From Kineosporia corallincola (GTDB lineage Bacteria; Actinomycetota; Actinomycetes; Actinomycetales; Kineosporiaceae): a stretch of 64,000 nt of DNA. The position numbers and the translations under genes were made by a program. The stretch lies in NCBI RefSeq assembly GCF_018499875.1, contig NZ_JAHBAY010000008.1:62001-126000 (forward strand). Reading direction: 5' to 3'. This document shows positions 53,249-61,667 of this stretch, piece after piece. Numbering within the stretch: the stretch's first letter is position 1; the number at the start of each line of letters is the position of its first letter. The notes beneath the pieces are model-generated. The model was given only the letters and a program-made list of their open reading frames with translations. It did no database searches and had not been told where the DNA came from.

Positions 53249-54793
53249 TCAGCTCACCAGCAGGTCGAACTTCTCCGCCTGGCCGCGCTCGGTGGTGTCG
53301 GAGAGCAGCCGGCTCGTGCCGCTCTGGACCCGCACGTACTCGTGGTCGACGTCGGCCTGGAGACTGACCGATCCGTCGTCGTTGCGCAGCACCGCGAACT
53401 TCTCCCAGGGGCCGAGCGCGGTGCGGTTGGCGATCAGCGGCTCGGCGCCGGAGTTCTCGGCCGTGACCAGGCTGTCGTTGGCCTGGGCGCGCAGGGCGAC
53501 CAGGCCCTCGCCGGCGTCTTCGACGTCGAACTTCTCCCACACCCCGGCCGAGGTGATGGTGGCGACCAGCGCGGTCTTGCCGTTCGGGTCGGCCTGCACC
53601 CACTTGCCGGTGGTGCGCGAGCGCAGCGCGATCGTGTCACCCTCGGCCGGCAACGGCGAGGAGGCGCTCTGGTGGCTGATGCCCAGCAGGAAGTTCAGTG
53701 ACGTCTGCTGGAAGTCGGACTGCACGGTGCCGCCCTGCACGGTGTCGGACAGGAAACCGGCCGGCTCGGGGTTGGTGCCGTCGCAGGTGCCGTTCGGGAT
53801 GCCGACGTGGGTGGACCGGTCGGTGTTGCCGGTGATCGTGAAGTCCTTGACCCCGTTGACCGCGTAGCCGTAGCCCATGGTCGAGCCTTCGAGCGTGTTG
53901 TCGGTGACCGTGCCGCCGGTGACGACGGTGTCGGTGCACGACCACACGCCAGGGCCCATGGCCAGACCGATCTTGACCAGTGCACCGTCGGCGCGGATGG
54001 TGTTGCGCGAGACCACGGTGCCTTCGTAATTGCCGTCCATCGGGCCGTAATCGACCATGTTGATCCCGCCGAGCAGAGTGCGGTTCTGCGCGACGATCGT
54101 GTTGTCGGTGATCTGCGAACCGGGTGCGCCGAACACGACGACGGCACCGTCCGTGGCATCGGTGATCGTGTTGTTCCGCACCGTGCTGGTGCCGCAGGCC
54201 AGCGAGATGCCGTCGGCCCAGCCGTCCGGTGTTCCGGAGGGCCCGACCTGGTTCCCGGTCACCGTGGCACCCTGACAACCGGGGACGCCGCTGCGCACGA
54301 CTCCCTCGGCCAGGTGCAGTGCCGACCAGCCGCGCGGCTCGTAGAAGTGGTTGTTCTCGACCACCAGACCGGTCACGTCACCGCCGATCTCGAGCAGGCC
54401 GCTGCCGCCCTCGATCCGGCCCAGGGCCGGCCGGTTGCCGTCGACCTGGATGCTGCGCACGGCGATGCCGGAACGCCCACCGCCCTCGATCGCGGTGGCC
54501 TGGCCGGCACCGGTGACCCGCAGAACGGCGCGGGTGTCGCCGGTGGGCCGCCCGACGGTCTGGATCGCCTGGTTCGCGGCCGAGAACCTGATCGGCGTGG
54601 TCAGCTCGAAGACGGCGGAGGCGCACAGCTCGGCCACCGCGCCCTCTCCGGACAGCGCGTCCTGGATGTCCTGCCCGGTGCCGGAGGCGATGCAGTCCTC
54701 GGGGTTCGCGGCGCTGGCCACGGTCTGCCCGGCCAGGGCGAGCAGGGCGGCCGCGGCGACCGTGGCGGCGACCGCCTTGGGAGTGGTGAGCAC
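53249..54793 (-). CDS. Secreted right-handed beta-helix protein with fascin-like C-terminal domain
   Basis: A 514-residue secreted protein with signal peptide residues 1-28. Residues 90-365 are a parallel beta-helix with many N-N-x-I/F turns (VVENNHFYE, VRNNTITDATDG, ITDNTIVAQNR, VVSRNTIRADG, VTDNTLEGS), as in polysaccharide lyases and related enzymes. The C-terminal 130 residues (IALRSRTTGKWVQAD, VALRAQANDSLVTAEN, VSLQADVDHEYVRVQ) look like a fascin/beta-trefoil domain. A surface-polysaccharide-related role is inferred. GTG start follows GAAGGA. It has its own terminator. Confidence 0.8.
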   Translation of the reverse strand: MLTTPKAVAATVAAAALLALAGQTVASAANPEDCIASGTGQDIQDALSGEGAVAELCASAVFELTTPIRFSAANQAIQTVGRPTGDTRAVLRVTGAGQATAIEGGGRSGIAVRSIQVDGNRPALGRIEGGSGLLEIGGDVTGLVVENNHFYEPRGWSALHLAEGVVRSGVPGCQGATVTGNQVGPSGTPDGWADGISLACGTSTVRNNTITDATDGAVVVFGAPGSQITDNTIVAQNRTLLGGINMVDYGPMDGNYEGTVVSRNTIRADGALVKIGLAMGPGVWSCTDTVVTGGTVTDNTLEGSTMGYGYAVNGVKDFTITGNTDRSTHVGIPNGTCDGTNPEPAGFLSDTVQGGTVQSDFQQTSLNFLLGISHQSASSPLPAEGDTIALRSRTTGKWVQADPNGKTALVATITSAGVWEKFDVEDAGEGLVALRAQANDSLVTAENSGAEPLIANRTALGPWEKFAVLRNDDGSVSLQADVDHEYVRVQSGTSRLLSDTTERGQAEKFDLLVS

Positions 54794-55008
54794 GGGAAGT
54801 CCTTCGCTGAGACGTCTGAACGCCCTTCAAGCTAGGCACTTCCTCGGTACCTCCTGCAAAAGCACCGCAAAGGAATTGCTAAGAGCCATTTTTCGGCGTT
54901 GTTTTTCCAAAACGTTGCTCTGGTTGAGGATTCGCAACGTACCCAGCGCAGATCCGGTTCAGTGGCGCCCGCCACACTTTGCCGGGCGCCACCGCTGCTC
55001 CAGTTGCC

Positions 55009-56010
55009 TCAGTTGCCCACGCCGAGGTTCGCCATGAAGGCCGACGGGTAGCGGTCGCCCCGGGCCGATCCGGCCGGCACCGCCCGCTCGATCAGGGCCA
55101 GCTCGTCGGCGGTGAGTTCCAGCTGCGCGGCCGGCAGGGCCTCGGCCAGCCGGGTGCGGGTGCGGGCACCCACCAACGGCACCACGGCCGGGTCCTGCGC
55201 CGCCACCCAGGCGATGGCCAGCTGGGCCACCGTGCAGTCCCGGGCGGCCGCGATCTTCCGCAGCTCCTCCACCAGGGCCAGGTTGTGCTCCACGTTGTCC
55301 GCGGCGAAGCGCGGGCTGAGCGCACGGTGGTCGCTGTCGGCCGGGCGGGTGGTGCGCTCCGTCGTCCAGTGCCCGGAGATCAGGCCCCGGCTCAGCACGC
55401 CGTAGGCGGTCAGGCCGATGCCCAGTTCGCGCAGGGTGGGCAGGACTTCTGTCTCCACCGCCCGGGAGATCAGCGAGTACTCGATCTGGAGGTCGCTGAT
55501 CGGGTGGACGGCGTGGGCCCGGCGGATCGTCTCCGCGTTCATCTCCGACAGGCCGACATACCTCACCAGGCCGGCCTCGACGAGCTCCTTGATCGCGCCC
55601 ACCGTCTCCTCGATCGGCACCGCCGGGTCGAGGCGAGCCGGACGGTAGATGTCGACGTGATCCGTGCCCAGCCGGGTCAGCGAGTAGGTCAGGTTGCTCC
55701 GGATCGCCTCCGGCCGGGCGTCGTTGCCGCCCGGCATGCCACCCGGTCGCAGCAGCAGGCCGGTCTTCACGCTGAGCAGGTAGCTGTCCCGCGGCCGGTC
55801 GCGCAGGGCCTCGGCCAGCAGCAGTTCGTTGTGCCCGGCGGCGTAGAAGTCCCCGGTGTCGATGAGCGTGACGCCGGCGTCGAGGGCGGCGTGCACCGTG
55901 GCGATGCTCTCGCCGCGGTCGGCCACACCGTAGGCGCCGGACATGCCCATCGCGCCCAGGCCCAGCGCGGAGACCGTGGGGCCGTTCTTGCCCAGGATGC
56001 GTGTCTGCAT
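55009..56010 (-). CDS. Aldo/keto reductase
   Basis: A 333-residue NADPH-dependent oxidoreductase with the (alpha/beta)8 fold. LGLGAMGMSGAYG opens the fold; the catalytic pocket includes DTGDFYAAGHNE (Asp and Tyr), and Lys in SVKTG. The cofactor site is PLVGARTRTRLAEAL. It resembles the YakC/AKR13 group of broad carbonyl reductases. GAGGAG precedes ATG 56010. It is divergent from an XRE/MmyB-type regulator, which is often the partner regulator of a neighbouring reductase; palindromic half-sites lie between them. Confidence 0.92.
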   Translation of the reverse strand: MQTRILGKNGPTVSALGLGAMGMSGAYGVADRGESIATVHAALDAGVTLIDTGDFYAAGHNELLLAEALRDRPRDSYLLSVKTGLLLRPGGMPGGNDARPEAIRSNLTYSLTRLGTDHVDIYRPARLDPAVPIEETVGAIKELVEAGLVRYVGLSEMNAETIRRAHAVHPISDLQIEYSLISRAVETEVLPTLRELGIGLTAYGVLSRGLISGHWTTERTTRPADSDHRALSPRFAADNVEHNLALVEELRKIAAARDCTVAQLAIAWVAAQDPAVVPLVGARTRTRLAEALPAAQLELTADELALIERAVPAGSARGDRYPSAFMANLGVGN

Positions 56011-56046
56011 GGTGTTGCTCCTCGTCGTCCACAGGTGTTCGCCCTT

Positions 56047-56149
56047 GCACCGACAACGGTGCGCCCCGCGGGGACGGAACGGGAGAGGAGCGTTCATCGT
56101 GGGAGGGCCTCTCCCTGGATGCCGGGGGCGGACGGTTGCACGATGGTGC
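56047..56149. promoter_or_regulatory. Candidate operators between reductase and regulator genes
   Basis: GCACCGACAACGGTGC at 56047-56062 is a perfect six-base-arm palindrome. GCACGATGGTGC at 56138-56149 repeats the GCAC/GTGC arms directly before GTG 56151. Both could be sites for the HTH regulator. Confidence 0.4.
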
Positions 56150-56150
56150 G

Positions 56151-57008
56151 GTGGAACGTGAGCAGCTCGCCGATTTTCTGCGCCGTCGCCGCGAGGCGAT
56201 CCGACCGGGTGAGGTGGGCCTGGCCGACGGCCCACGGCGCCGCACCGCAGGACTGCGACGTGAGGAGGTCGCGCAGCTGGCCGGGATGTCGGTCGACTAC
56301 ATCGTCCGGCTGGAACAGGGACGCAGCAGCCAGCCCTCGACCCAGCTGCTGGCTTCGCTGGCCCGGGCCCTGCGCCTGACCGACGACGAGACCAGCCACC
56401 TGTTCCATCTGGCCGGGCATCAGCCTCCGCCGTCCGAGGGCGTGGCCCAGCTGGCCCGGGCCGGGCTGGTGCGCCTGCTCCACCTGCTTGAGGGCGCCTC
56501 CGGCATGGTGATCTCCGACCTCGGCCAGGTGCTCGCCCAGAACCGGACGTCGCTGCTGCTCAGCGGCAATCACATGGACCTGGCCGGTGACCGGCGCTAC
56601 CTGCTCTGGCGCTGGTTCACCGAGCCCGGCAACCGCGGGACCCATCCGCGCGAGAATCAGGAACACCACAGCCGTCAGCTGGTCGCCGACCTGCGGGCGA
56701 CCTTCGGCCGGCGCCCGGGCGACCCCGAGGTCACCGGCCTGGTGCAGCGTCTTGCGGCCCGCAGCAGCGATTTTCGCCGCCTCTGGGACGAGCACGAGGT
56801 GGCGGTGCGCCGCGCCGACCGCAAGACCCTGCTGCACCCGCGGGTCGGGCCCCTGTTGATGGACTGCGAGACCCTGGTGACTCCCGACCTGCGGCAGCAG
56901 CTGCTGGTTCTGACCCCGGCGGACGATGAGTCCCGGGAGCGGATGGATCTGCTGAGGGTGCTGGGGGTCGAGGAATTCCCCTCCGGGCTGCCCACTTCCA
57001 GGCGGTAG
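56151..57008 (+). CDS. XRE-family regulator with MmyB-like ligand-binding domain
   Basis: A 285-residue regulator. The helix-turn-helix is in GLRREEVAQLAGMSVDYIVRLEQGR (in part GLRREEVAQLAGMSVDY), a strong match to the XRE group with the GLRREEVA opening. The C-terminal 190 residues form the MmyB-like domain (LLHLLEGASGMVISDLGQVLAQN in part, LLWRWFTEP, HEVAVRRADRKTLLHP), which binds fatty-acid-like ligands in structures of relatives. It faces the aldo/keto reductase gene and is its likely regulator. GTG start sits right after a palindrome. Confidence 0.92.
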   Translation: MEREQLADFLRRRREAIRPGEVGLADGPRRRTAGLRREEVAQLAGMSVDYIVRLEQGRSSQPSTQLLASLARALRLTDDETSHLFHLAGHQPPPSEGVAQLARAGLVRLLHLLEGASGMVISDLGQVLAQNRTSLLLSGNHMDLAGDRRYLLWRWFTEPGNRGTHPRENQEHHSRQLVADLRATFGRRPGDPEVTGLVQRLAARSSDFRRLWDEHEVAVRRADRKTLLHPRVGPLLMDCETLVTPDLRQQLLVLTPADDESRERMDLLRVLGVEEFPSGLPTSRR

Positions 57009-57114
57009 CGCCGGCGTGTTGTGTGAGCGATCACAGTGAGGTTTCGGAGCCCTCACCGCCCTCACCGCCCGGACCGCCACGACCCGTCCGAGCTCGTGCC
57101 GACCGACAAACGGT

Positions 57115-57147
57115 GAGCGCCCCGGAGGCTAGGCCTCCGGGGCGCTC
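57115..57147. terminator. Terminator after the XRE/MmyB-type regulator gene
   Basis: A perfect 15-bp GC-rich stem (57115-57129 with 57133-57147) with loop TAG. It lies about 105 bases after the stop of the regulator gene and just before the island boundary. Confidence 0.85.
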
Positions 57148-57228
57148 GATCTGCGAATCCCCACATGCTCTAGGGATGTCCGCAGGGACAATCTTCGGTC
57201 TTTCCAGCGTTTCCGCTGGTCAGACGGA

Positions 57229-57273
57229 GTGGGCCTAAGTGGACTTGAACCACTGACCTCTTCCTTATCAGGG
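57229..57273 (-). other. tRNA-Ile(GAT) 3'-half remnant, predicted attachment site
   Basis: On the minus strand this block reads from the anticodon loop (CTGATAA, anticodon GAT) through variable loop, T arm (GTTCAAGTC) and acceptor 3' strand TAGGCCC with discriminator A. The 5' half is missing: bases before the anticodon loop cannot pair with the 3' stem side, and no matching GGGCCTA acceptor strand occurs nearby. This is the normal footprint of a tRNA-targeted integrative element at its distal end. Confidence 0.82.
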
Positions 57274-57388
57274 CGTCGCTCGCCTGCATCGGTAGCGTCA
57301 ACGCCGCTCTCACCTTGTGCTTTGCGAGCTTGGACGATGATCGTTCGCCGGGGCCTGCCCTCTATCCCCCGGATCTACCCCTGTCTCC

Positions 57389-57418
57389 TAGGGCCGTCCT
57401 AGGGCCAGTTGTAGGGCC
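57389..57418 (+). repeat. Three TAGGGCC direct repeats near the island edge
   Basis: TAGGGCC occurs at 57389, 57400 and 57412, spaced 11 and 12 bases apart, about one DNA turn each. They lie about 120 bases inside the island from the tRNA remnant. Arm-type integrase or excisionase binding sites have this helical phasing. The rest of 57274-57511 shows no gene. Confidence 0.55.
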
Positions 57419-57511
57419 AGAAATGACGTCACCGCCATGCCTCCGCACGGCGGACGGGGCTGGCATGAGGCTCTCGCAGAACTCCCCACTCAGCAGCGCT
57501 GAGCGGATAGT

Positions 57512-57979
57512 TCAAACGCGCTCCGCCTGAGACGGTCCGTCGCCAGCGCCTTCCGCAAGATCGCGACGGGCCTTACGAGCGGCGATAGAAGCGTTGAGTG
57601 CGCGGATCTTTTCGATGTGCCGCTTCTCGGTAACGATGATCTTGTTGCCGACGACGATGGGACCGTCTGAGTCGACGACGATCTTGCGAAACCGACCTCC
57701 AGCAGTCGCTGCCTGCTCTTGGGACTTCGACAAGTCGATCATCTCCTTACTGTCGATGTGCCGCACTTCCCTCAGATCGATGTCGGCAGGAGGCTCGCCC
57801 TCGTTAACCTCCTCGACGAAACGAAGCTTGAGAATACTGCGTATCTCGTTGGCCGAGTTAGATCCCTGGATGCGCTTTAACTCATCCGGAGTAACACAGA
57901 AGCATCCCGCCACTGCCCGTCGCGGATAGCGAAAACGGACAAAAGGTAATATGTTCCAAAAGCGGATTCTTTCGTACAT
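57512..57979 (-). CDS. Hypothetical protein at island edge, lower GC
   Basis: A 155-residue soluble protein of unknown family (MYERIRFWNILPFVRF start). It has mixed alpha/beta character: ELKRIQGSNSANEIRSILKL, IDLREVRHIDSKEMIDLSK, then a beta-rich RKIVVDSDGPIVVGNKIIV, and a basic C-terminal helix EKIRALNASIAARKARRDL. Codon use is less GC-biased than the core genes. Its ATG comes two bases after the stop of the upstream membrane gene, so the two form one operon. Function not recognised; defence or element maintenance is conceivable. Confidence 0.7.
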   Translation of the reverse strand: MYERIRFWNILPFVRFRYPRRAVAGCFCVTPDELKRIQGSNSANEIRSILKLRFVEEVNEGEPPADIDLREVRHIDSKEMIDLSKSQEQAATAGGRFRKIVVDSDGPIVVGNKIIVTEKRHIEKIRALNASIAARKARRDLAEGAGDGPSQAERV

Positions 57980-57981
57980 GA

Positions 57982-58506
57982 CTAGGCGAACTTCCGCGCA
58001 AGCCAGGCTCGTAGACTCAACCGGAGACGCCTCTTAGTCCGCATACCAGCCGACGCTACAGGAACCACGGGTTGCTCTTGAATCGAGAACATGGTCATCA
58101 CCGCCTCCAGCAGGCCCGTCTCGAAGTCGTTCTTGGTCTCCACCTCCAAGGCCGCCAGCAGCTCCAGCGTCACATCTAGACTCAGTCTGGGCTCAGCTCC
58201 GTCTCCTATGCTTCTGTCATATACCCATATAAGCATTTTCCACCAGTTCTCCCGCTCAACACGCTCCCGCTCTGCTTTGGCATCCGCCCCATGGCGTTCA
58301 GTAGCGGCATCGCGGTCTTTCTTGCCCTCTTTTCTTTCTTCGACAATTTTGTGTTTCGCTGATTTATACGCAACAATTGCGGCAATCAGTGCAGCAGCGC
58401 CACCAAAACCAGGCGTATTAAACCAATTCGCAAACCAGTCCAGAGTCTCGGGGAGCCATTCCCCGAACCACGCTCTTGTGATATCCCATCTAGATTCATG
58501 CCGCAT
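57982..58506 (-). CDS. Hypothetical membrane-anchored coiled-coil protein
   Basis: A 174-residue protein. Aromatic-rich N-terminus (FGEWLPETLDWFANWFN), one transmembrane segment (FGGAAALIAAIVAYKSA, about residues 32-48), then a charged coiled coil (EERKEGKKDRDAATER and onward) and a C-terminal basic end. It resembles small phage- or element-encoded membrane proteins but no family is recognised. ATG 58506 is the most likely start; the ribosome site is weak. It precedes the 155-residue protein in a two-gene operon, divergent from the HAD hydrolase gene. Confidence 0.65.
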   Translation of the reverse strand: MRHESRWDITRAWFGEWLPETLDWFANWFNTPGFGGAAALIAAIVAYKSAKHKIVEERKEGKKDRDAATERHGADAKAERERVERENWWKMLIWVYDRSIGDGAEPRLSLDVTLELLAALEVETKNDFETGLLEAVMTMFSIQEQPVVPVASAGMRTKRRLRLSLRAWLARKFA

Positions 58507-58619
58507 GACTCTTTGGTCGTTCAGCCGAGGGTGAGACTTTTCATCTACCCATTGGTAGGTTTGAGCTTGACAACCGACCCTCGACCAAATATCCGACTTG
58601 CGAACTAGGGAGCTATCAC

Positions 58620-59285
58620 GTGCCTCGACCCATTCGGGCCGTCTTCTTCGATGTTGGCGAGACCTTGGTTGACGAGACCAGGGAGTACGGAACGTGGGCT
58701 GACTGGCTGGGTGTACCTCGACACACGTTCTCTGCTGTGTTCGGCGCGGTCGTCGCCCGGGGCCTGGACTACCGCGAGACATTCCAGCATTTCCGTCCTG
58801 ACTTCGACCTAGCGGCGGAACGACGGAAGCGCATCGATGCTGGCGATGGTGAGACTTTCGCTGAAGGCGATCTGTACCCGGATGCTCGTGCGTGCCTGGC
58901 GGCTCTGCGAGAACTGGAGGTAGTCGTCGGGATCGCCGGAAACCAGACGGCGAGGGCTGAGGAAATCCTGCGGGCTCTGGATCTGCCGATGGATGTTCTG
59001 GGTACCTCAGAGAGCTGGAACGCTGAGAAGCCCTCTACTGCCTTTTTTGAGCGGCTGGTCCAGGAGGCCAACTGCGAGGCAGGCGAGATCCTGTACGTGG
59101 GTGACCGGCTGGACAACGACCTGCTGCCGGCTCTGGAGGTTGGGCTTGAAGCTGCGGTGATCAGGCGCGGGCCGTGGGCGCATATCTGGGCGGACCGTCC
59201 TGAGTTGGCGCGTTGTCTTTTCCAGCTCGACGGTCTCGCAGAACTGCCCAGCCTGGTGGAGAAGCACAACCAGCAGTTCGCGTAA
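58620..59285 (+). CDS. HAD-family hydrolase, island copy
   Basis: A 221-residue HAD-fold protein. Motif I VFFDVGETLVDE has nucleophile Asp, motif II is GIAGNQT, motif III Lys in EKPSTAFF, and motif IV YVGDRLDNDLLPA. The cap domain lies after motif I, as in subfamily IA phosphoglycolate phosphatase-like enzymes. Substrate unknown. GTG start preceded by AGGGAG. It is not closely similar to the HAD gene at 24125. Its stop is ten bases from the end of the convergent TPR regulator gene. Confidence 0.88.
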   Translation: MPRPIRAVFFDVGETLVDETREYGTWADWLGVPRHTFSAVFGAVVARGLDYRETFQHFRPDFDLAAERRKRIDAGDGETFAEGDLYPDARACLAALRELEVVVGIAGNQTARAEEILRALDLPMDVLGTSESWNAEKPSTAFFERLVQEANCEAGEILYVGDRLDNDLLPALEVGLEAAVIRRGPWAHIWADRPELARCLFQLDGLAELPSLVEKHNQQFA

Positions 59286-59295
59286 TGGGCTGAGG

Positions 59296-60636
59296 TCAGC
59301 TGGCCGCCGCGATGAGAGTCCGGGCGCGGCTCATGGTGTCATCGGTTGATGACACGGGTAGTCGTTCCCGGACATCCGCGAACTGCGAGGTGGCCCGGTG
59401 CGAAGTAACGAGTGGTAGGTCGGCCTCGACGCTGAGCACGGTTCGTGCGGCGGCGTCTGGTTGTCCGGCGAGGATCTGGGCGGTGGCGAGTCGGGCTGAG
59501 ATGAGGACGCGGGAGCGGCGTTCATCGGGGCCACGGTGGGTCAGGGATGCCTGTAGGTGGTCGATGGCCTGGGTAGGGCGGCCGAGGTGGACGAGTACGG
59601 CGCCGGTCTGGTGTTCGAGGGCGGCGTGGTTGTAGCCGCCGGTCCAGTGCTGTGCCGATGTGGCTCGTTCGAGGTCTGCCTCTGCGGCGCGTAGGCAGGT
59701 TCGCGCTGACCAGTTGTCTCCGACTGAGGCGTGGGCTTCGGCGAGCATGCCGGTCATCCATGCTCGTCGTCGGATGTCGGCGTCTCGGGGCAGCGCTGAG
59801 CATGCGGCTTCGGCCAACTCCACGGCGCGGTGGGTGTGGCCGAGTTCGACGGCTTGAAGCGCCAGTGCGCGTAGGGCGGTTGCGCGGGCGGCACCGTCCT
59901 TGGCCTCGTCGGCCAGGCGGGCAGCGGTGATGTAGTAGCGCTGGGCCTGGCCGGCGCGGCCAGCGTCGGAGGACATCCAGCCGGCGAGGTAGGCCAGTTG
60001 AGCAGCTGCGGCGAACAGCGCGGGGCGGTGCCGACCGGTGGTGCCTTCCAGGAGCGGTGTGACTGCGTGCGCCAGGTAGGACGCTGTGGGCGGGAGGGCG
60101 TGTTCGCCGCCGAAGAGGTCGTCGGCTCGGGAGAACTGAGTGGTCATCTCCTGGATGCGGGTGATGTCGGACGGGCCTATGCGTGTCGGCTTGCCGCTGT
60201 TGTCCCGGGTGGGGAGTTCCCATGGCCTGGTTGGGACGCTCAGAGCGGCCAGGGTGTAGAGGCTTCCGGCGTTCAGGAAGGATCGTCGGTCCATGTCCTG
60301 CCTCCCGAGTCGGGTCAACCGGGCTACGGCGTCCCCGTGCCAGGGATTGTCCGGCCCGTCCTGGTCGCGTGAGGTCCACCCGAGGTCGTCTGCGGTGACG
60401 TCGGGTCTGTGCAGGAGTCTGCTCATGGCCTCGACGATCACCGGGACTGCCTCGGTTCGCGGCGTGGTCCCCGTTCTCCAGTGTGCGAGCGTGCTCTTGT
60501 CCGGGTACAGCACCCGGCCGCCGGTCTCGATGCTGACCGCGTGGATCTCGGCGGCGATCTCGGCCAGGGTGCGGCTGGTCGCCTCGACTGCGGCTTGCCA
60601 GCGTTCGTTGATGATCGGACGCCTTCGTTCCGTCAT
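59296..60636 (-). CDS. Transcriptional regulator-like protein with TPR repeats
   Basis: A 446-residue protein. Residues 1-80 look like an XRE-like helix-turn-helix (NERWQAAVEATSRTLAEIAAEIH, LAHWRTGTTPRTEAVPVI in part). A MDRRSFLNAGSLYTLAALS segment is typical of this actinomycete group. Residues 165-446 are TPR-like helices (AAQLAYLAGWMSSDAGR, ALRALALQAVELGHTHRAVELAE in part). Such proteins are numerous in Streptomyces and on its integrative elements, where they are thought to regulate neighbours. ATG 60636 is the start. It is divergent from the unknown protein gene at 60856. Confidence 0.8.
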   Translation of the reverse strand: MTERRRPIINERWQAAVEATSRTLAEIAAEIHAVSIETGGRVLYPDKSTLAHWRTGTTPRTEAVPVIVEAMSRLLHRPDVTADDLGWTSRDQDGPDNPWHGDAVARLTRLGRQDMDRRSFLNAGSLYTLAALSVPTRPWELPTRDNSGKPTRIGPSDITRIQEMTTQFSRADDLFGGEHALPPTASYLAHAVTPLLEGTTGRHRPALFAAAAQLAYLAGWMSSDAGRAGQAQRYYITAARLADEAKDGAARATALRALALQAVELGHTHRAVELAEAACSALPRDADIRRRAWMTGMLAEAHASVGDNWSARTCLRAAEADLERATSAQHWTGGYNHAALEHQTGAVLVHLGRPTQAIDHLQASLTHRGPDERRSRVLISARLATAQILAGQPDAAARTVLSVEADLPLVTSHRATSQFADVRERLPVSSTDDTMSRARTLIAAAS

Positions 60637-60855
60637 GGCTACCGTCCCCGTGGTCGCGCAGCAACCCTCCGCAACAGACAGGGTCCTCCGCCGGTTGCAA
60701 CCCGCGCAATGCCGACCGGCGGGTATTCAACTCGTTTCAACGGCTCTGAGGCTTCTCGTCGTCCTGGTCGCGTCCGACACTCGAAGTACCGAGTGCACAC
60801 GGTGTCCCATCACGGAAACAGCTTCGCTGCATCAGTTTTCGATGAGAGGAACAAC

Positions 60856-61596
60856 ATGACCACCGAAACGACCTCAACGCTCGCGCCGGTCAGCGTCACC
60901 ATGCCGGTGCCCTTCACGCCGGAATGGTCGCGGATCGACGGCATCACCGTGGACGGCCCGACGGTCACCGTGGATCCGGCCCGCTACTTCTTCCGCTACG
61001 AGAACCCGTCGTGGCTGCTGGTGGACTGGGACCTGGTCCGCCGGGAGCTGCTGGACCACCCGCAGGAAAGCACGGGCCAGGCGCTGGAACAGCGGGCGTT
61101 GGAGTTCGTGCAGGAGCACGGGCGGGTGACCACCTCGCCGGCCGACGTCCTGGTCGCGGCTTACAAGGTGGCCGAGTACCTGTACCGGGACATCGACATT
61201 CCCGGGGTCGAGGTGACTGAGCAGCAGCTGACGGCGCTGCGCGAAGCGACGACGCTCATGGCGCTGAACCGGGTCGAGTTGGACGGGCACATGTCGAACG
61301 TGGGTTCCTGCTGGTTCTTCCCGGTGGCCACTTCGGTCGTGTTCGATTTCAGCCACGAAGAGGGCGAGGCGCTGGACGAGATCTATCACGGGGGCTGGTT
61401 CAACGAGAACCGCCGCCGGGATGCCGTCCTGGCTCACGTGGCCCTCGGTGGCCGGCTGGTGCACGGGTGCCAGGCGAGCGCTGACATGTCCGGCGGGTGC
61501 GTGCTGGCCTACGGCACCGACCTGGACGGGTTCCGGTCGGAGCTGAACGGGCTCAAGGCCGAGTGGATCGAACGCGTCGCCGCAATGCGGCCCTGA
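60856..61596 (+). CDS. Hypothetical island protein, unknown family
   Basis: A 246-residue protein. A Thr/Val-rich head (MTTETTSTLAPVSVTMPV) precedes a mixed alpha/beta body: ITVDGPTVTVDPARYFFRY, SWLLVDWDLVRRELLDH, a helical VLVAAYKVAEYLYRDIDI, and Cys-containing SNVGSCWFFP, VHGCQASADMSGGCVL. No signal peptide. I do not recognise the family. ATG 60856 follows GAGAGGAAC. A methyltransferase follows 71 bases later on the same strand, and the divergent TPR protein is a candidate regulator. Confidence 0.78.
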   Translation: MTTETTSTLAPVSVTMPVPFTPEWSRIDGITVDGPTVTVDPARYFFRYENPSWLLVDWDLVRRELLDHPQESTGQALEQRALEFVQEHGRVTTSPADVLVAAYKVAEYLYRDIDIPGVEVTEQQLTALREATTLMALNRVELDGHMSNVGSCWFFPVATSVVFDFSHEEGEALDEIYHGGWFNENRRRDAVLAHVALGGRLVHGCQASADMSGGCVLAYGTDLDGFRSELNGLKAEWIERVAAMRP

Positions 61597-61667
61597 CCTG
61601 CTGAGACTGGCGCGGGTCCGTCCTCCCTCCGGACGGGCCCGCGTCCTCACCTGGAAGGAAACGAGCG

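Noticed and set aside
57231-57310. A complete tRNA-Ile gene on the minus strand
   Set aside because: Only the 3' half matches. The anticodon stem 5' side is wrong, and no D arm or acceptor 5' strand is found upstream.
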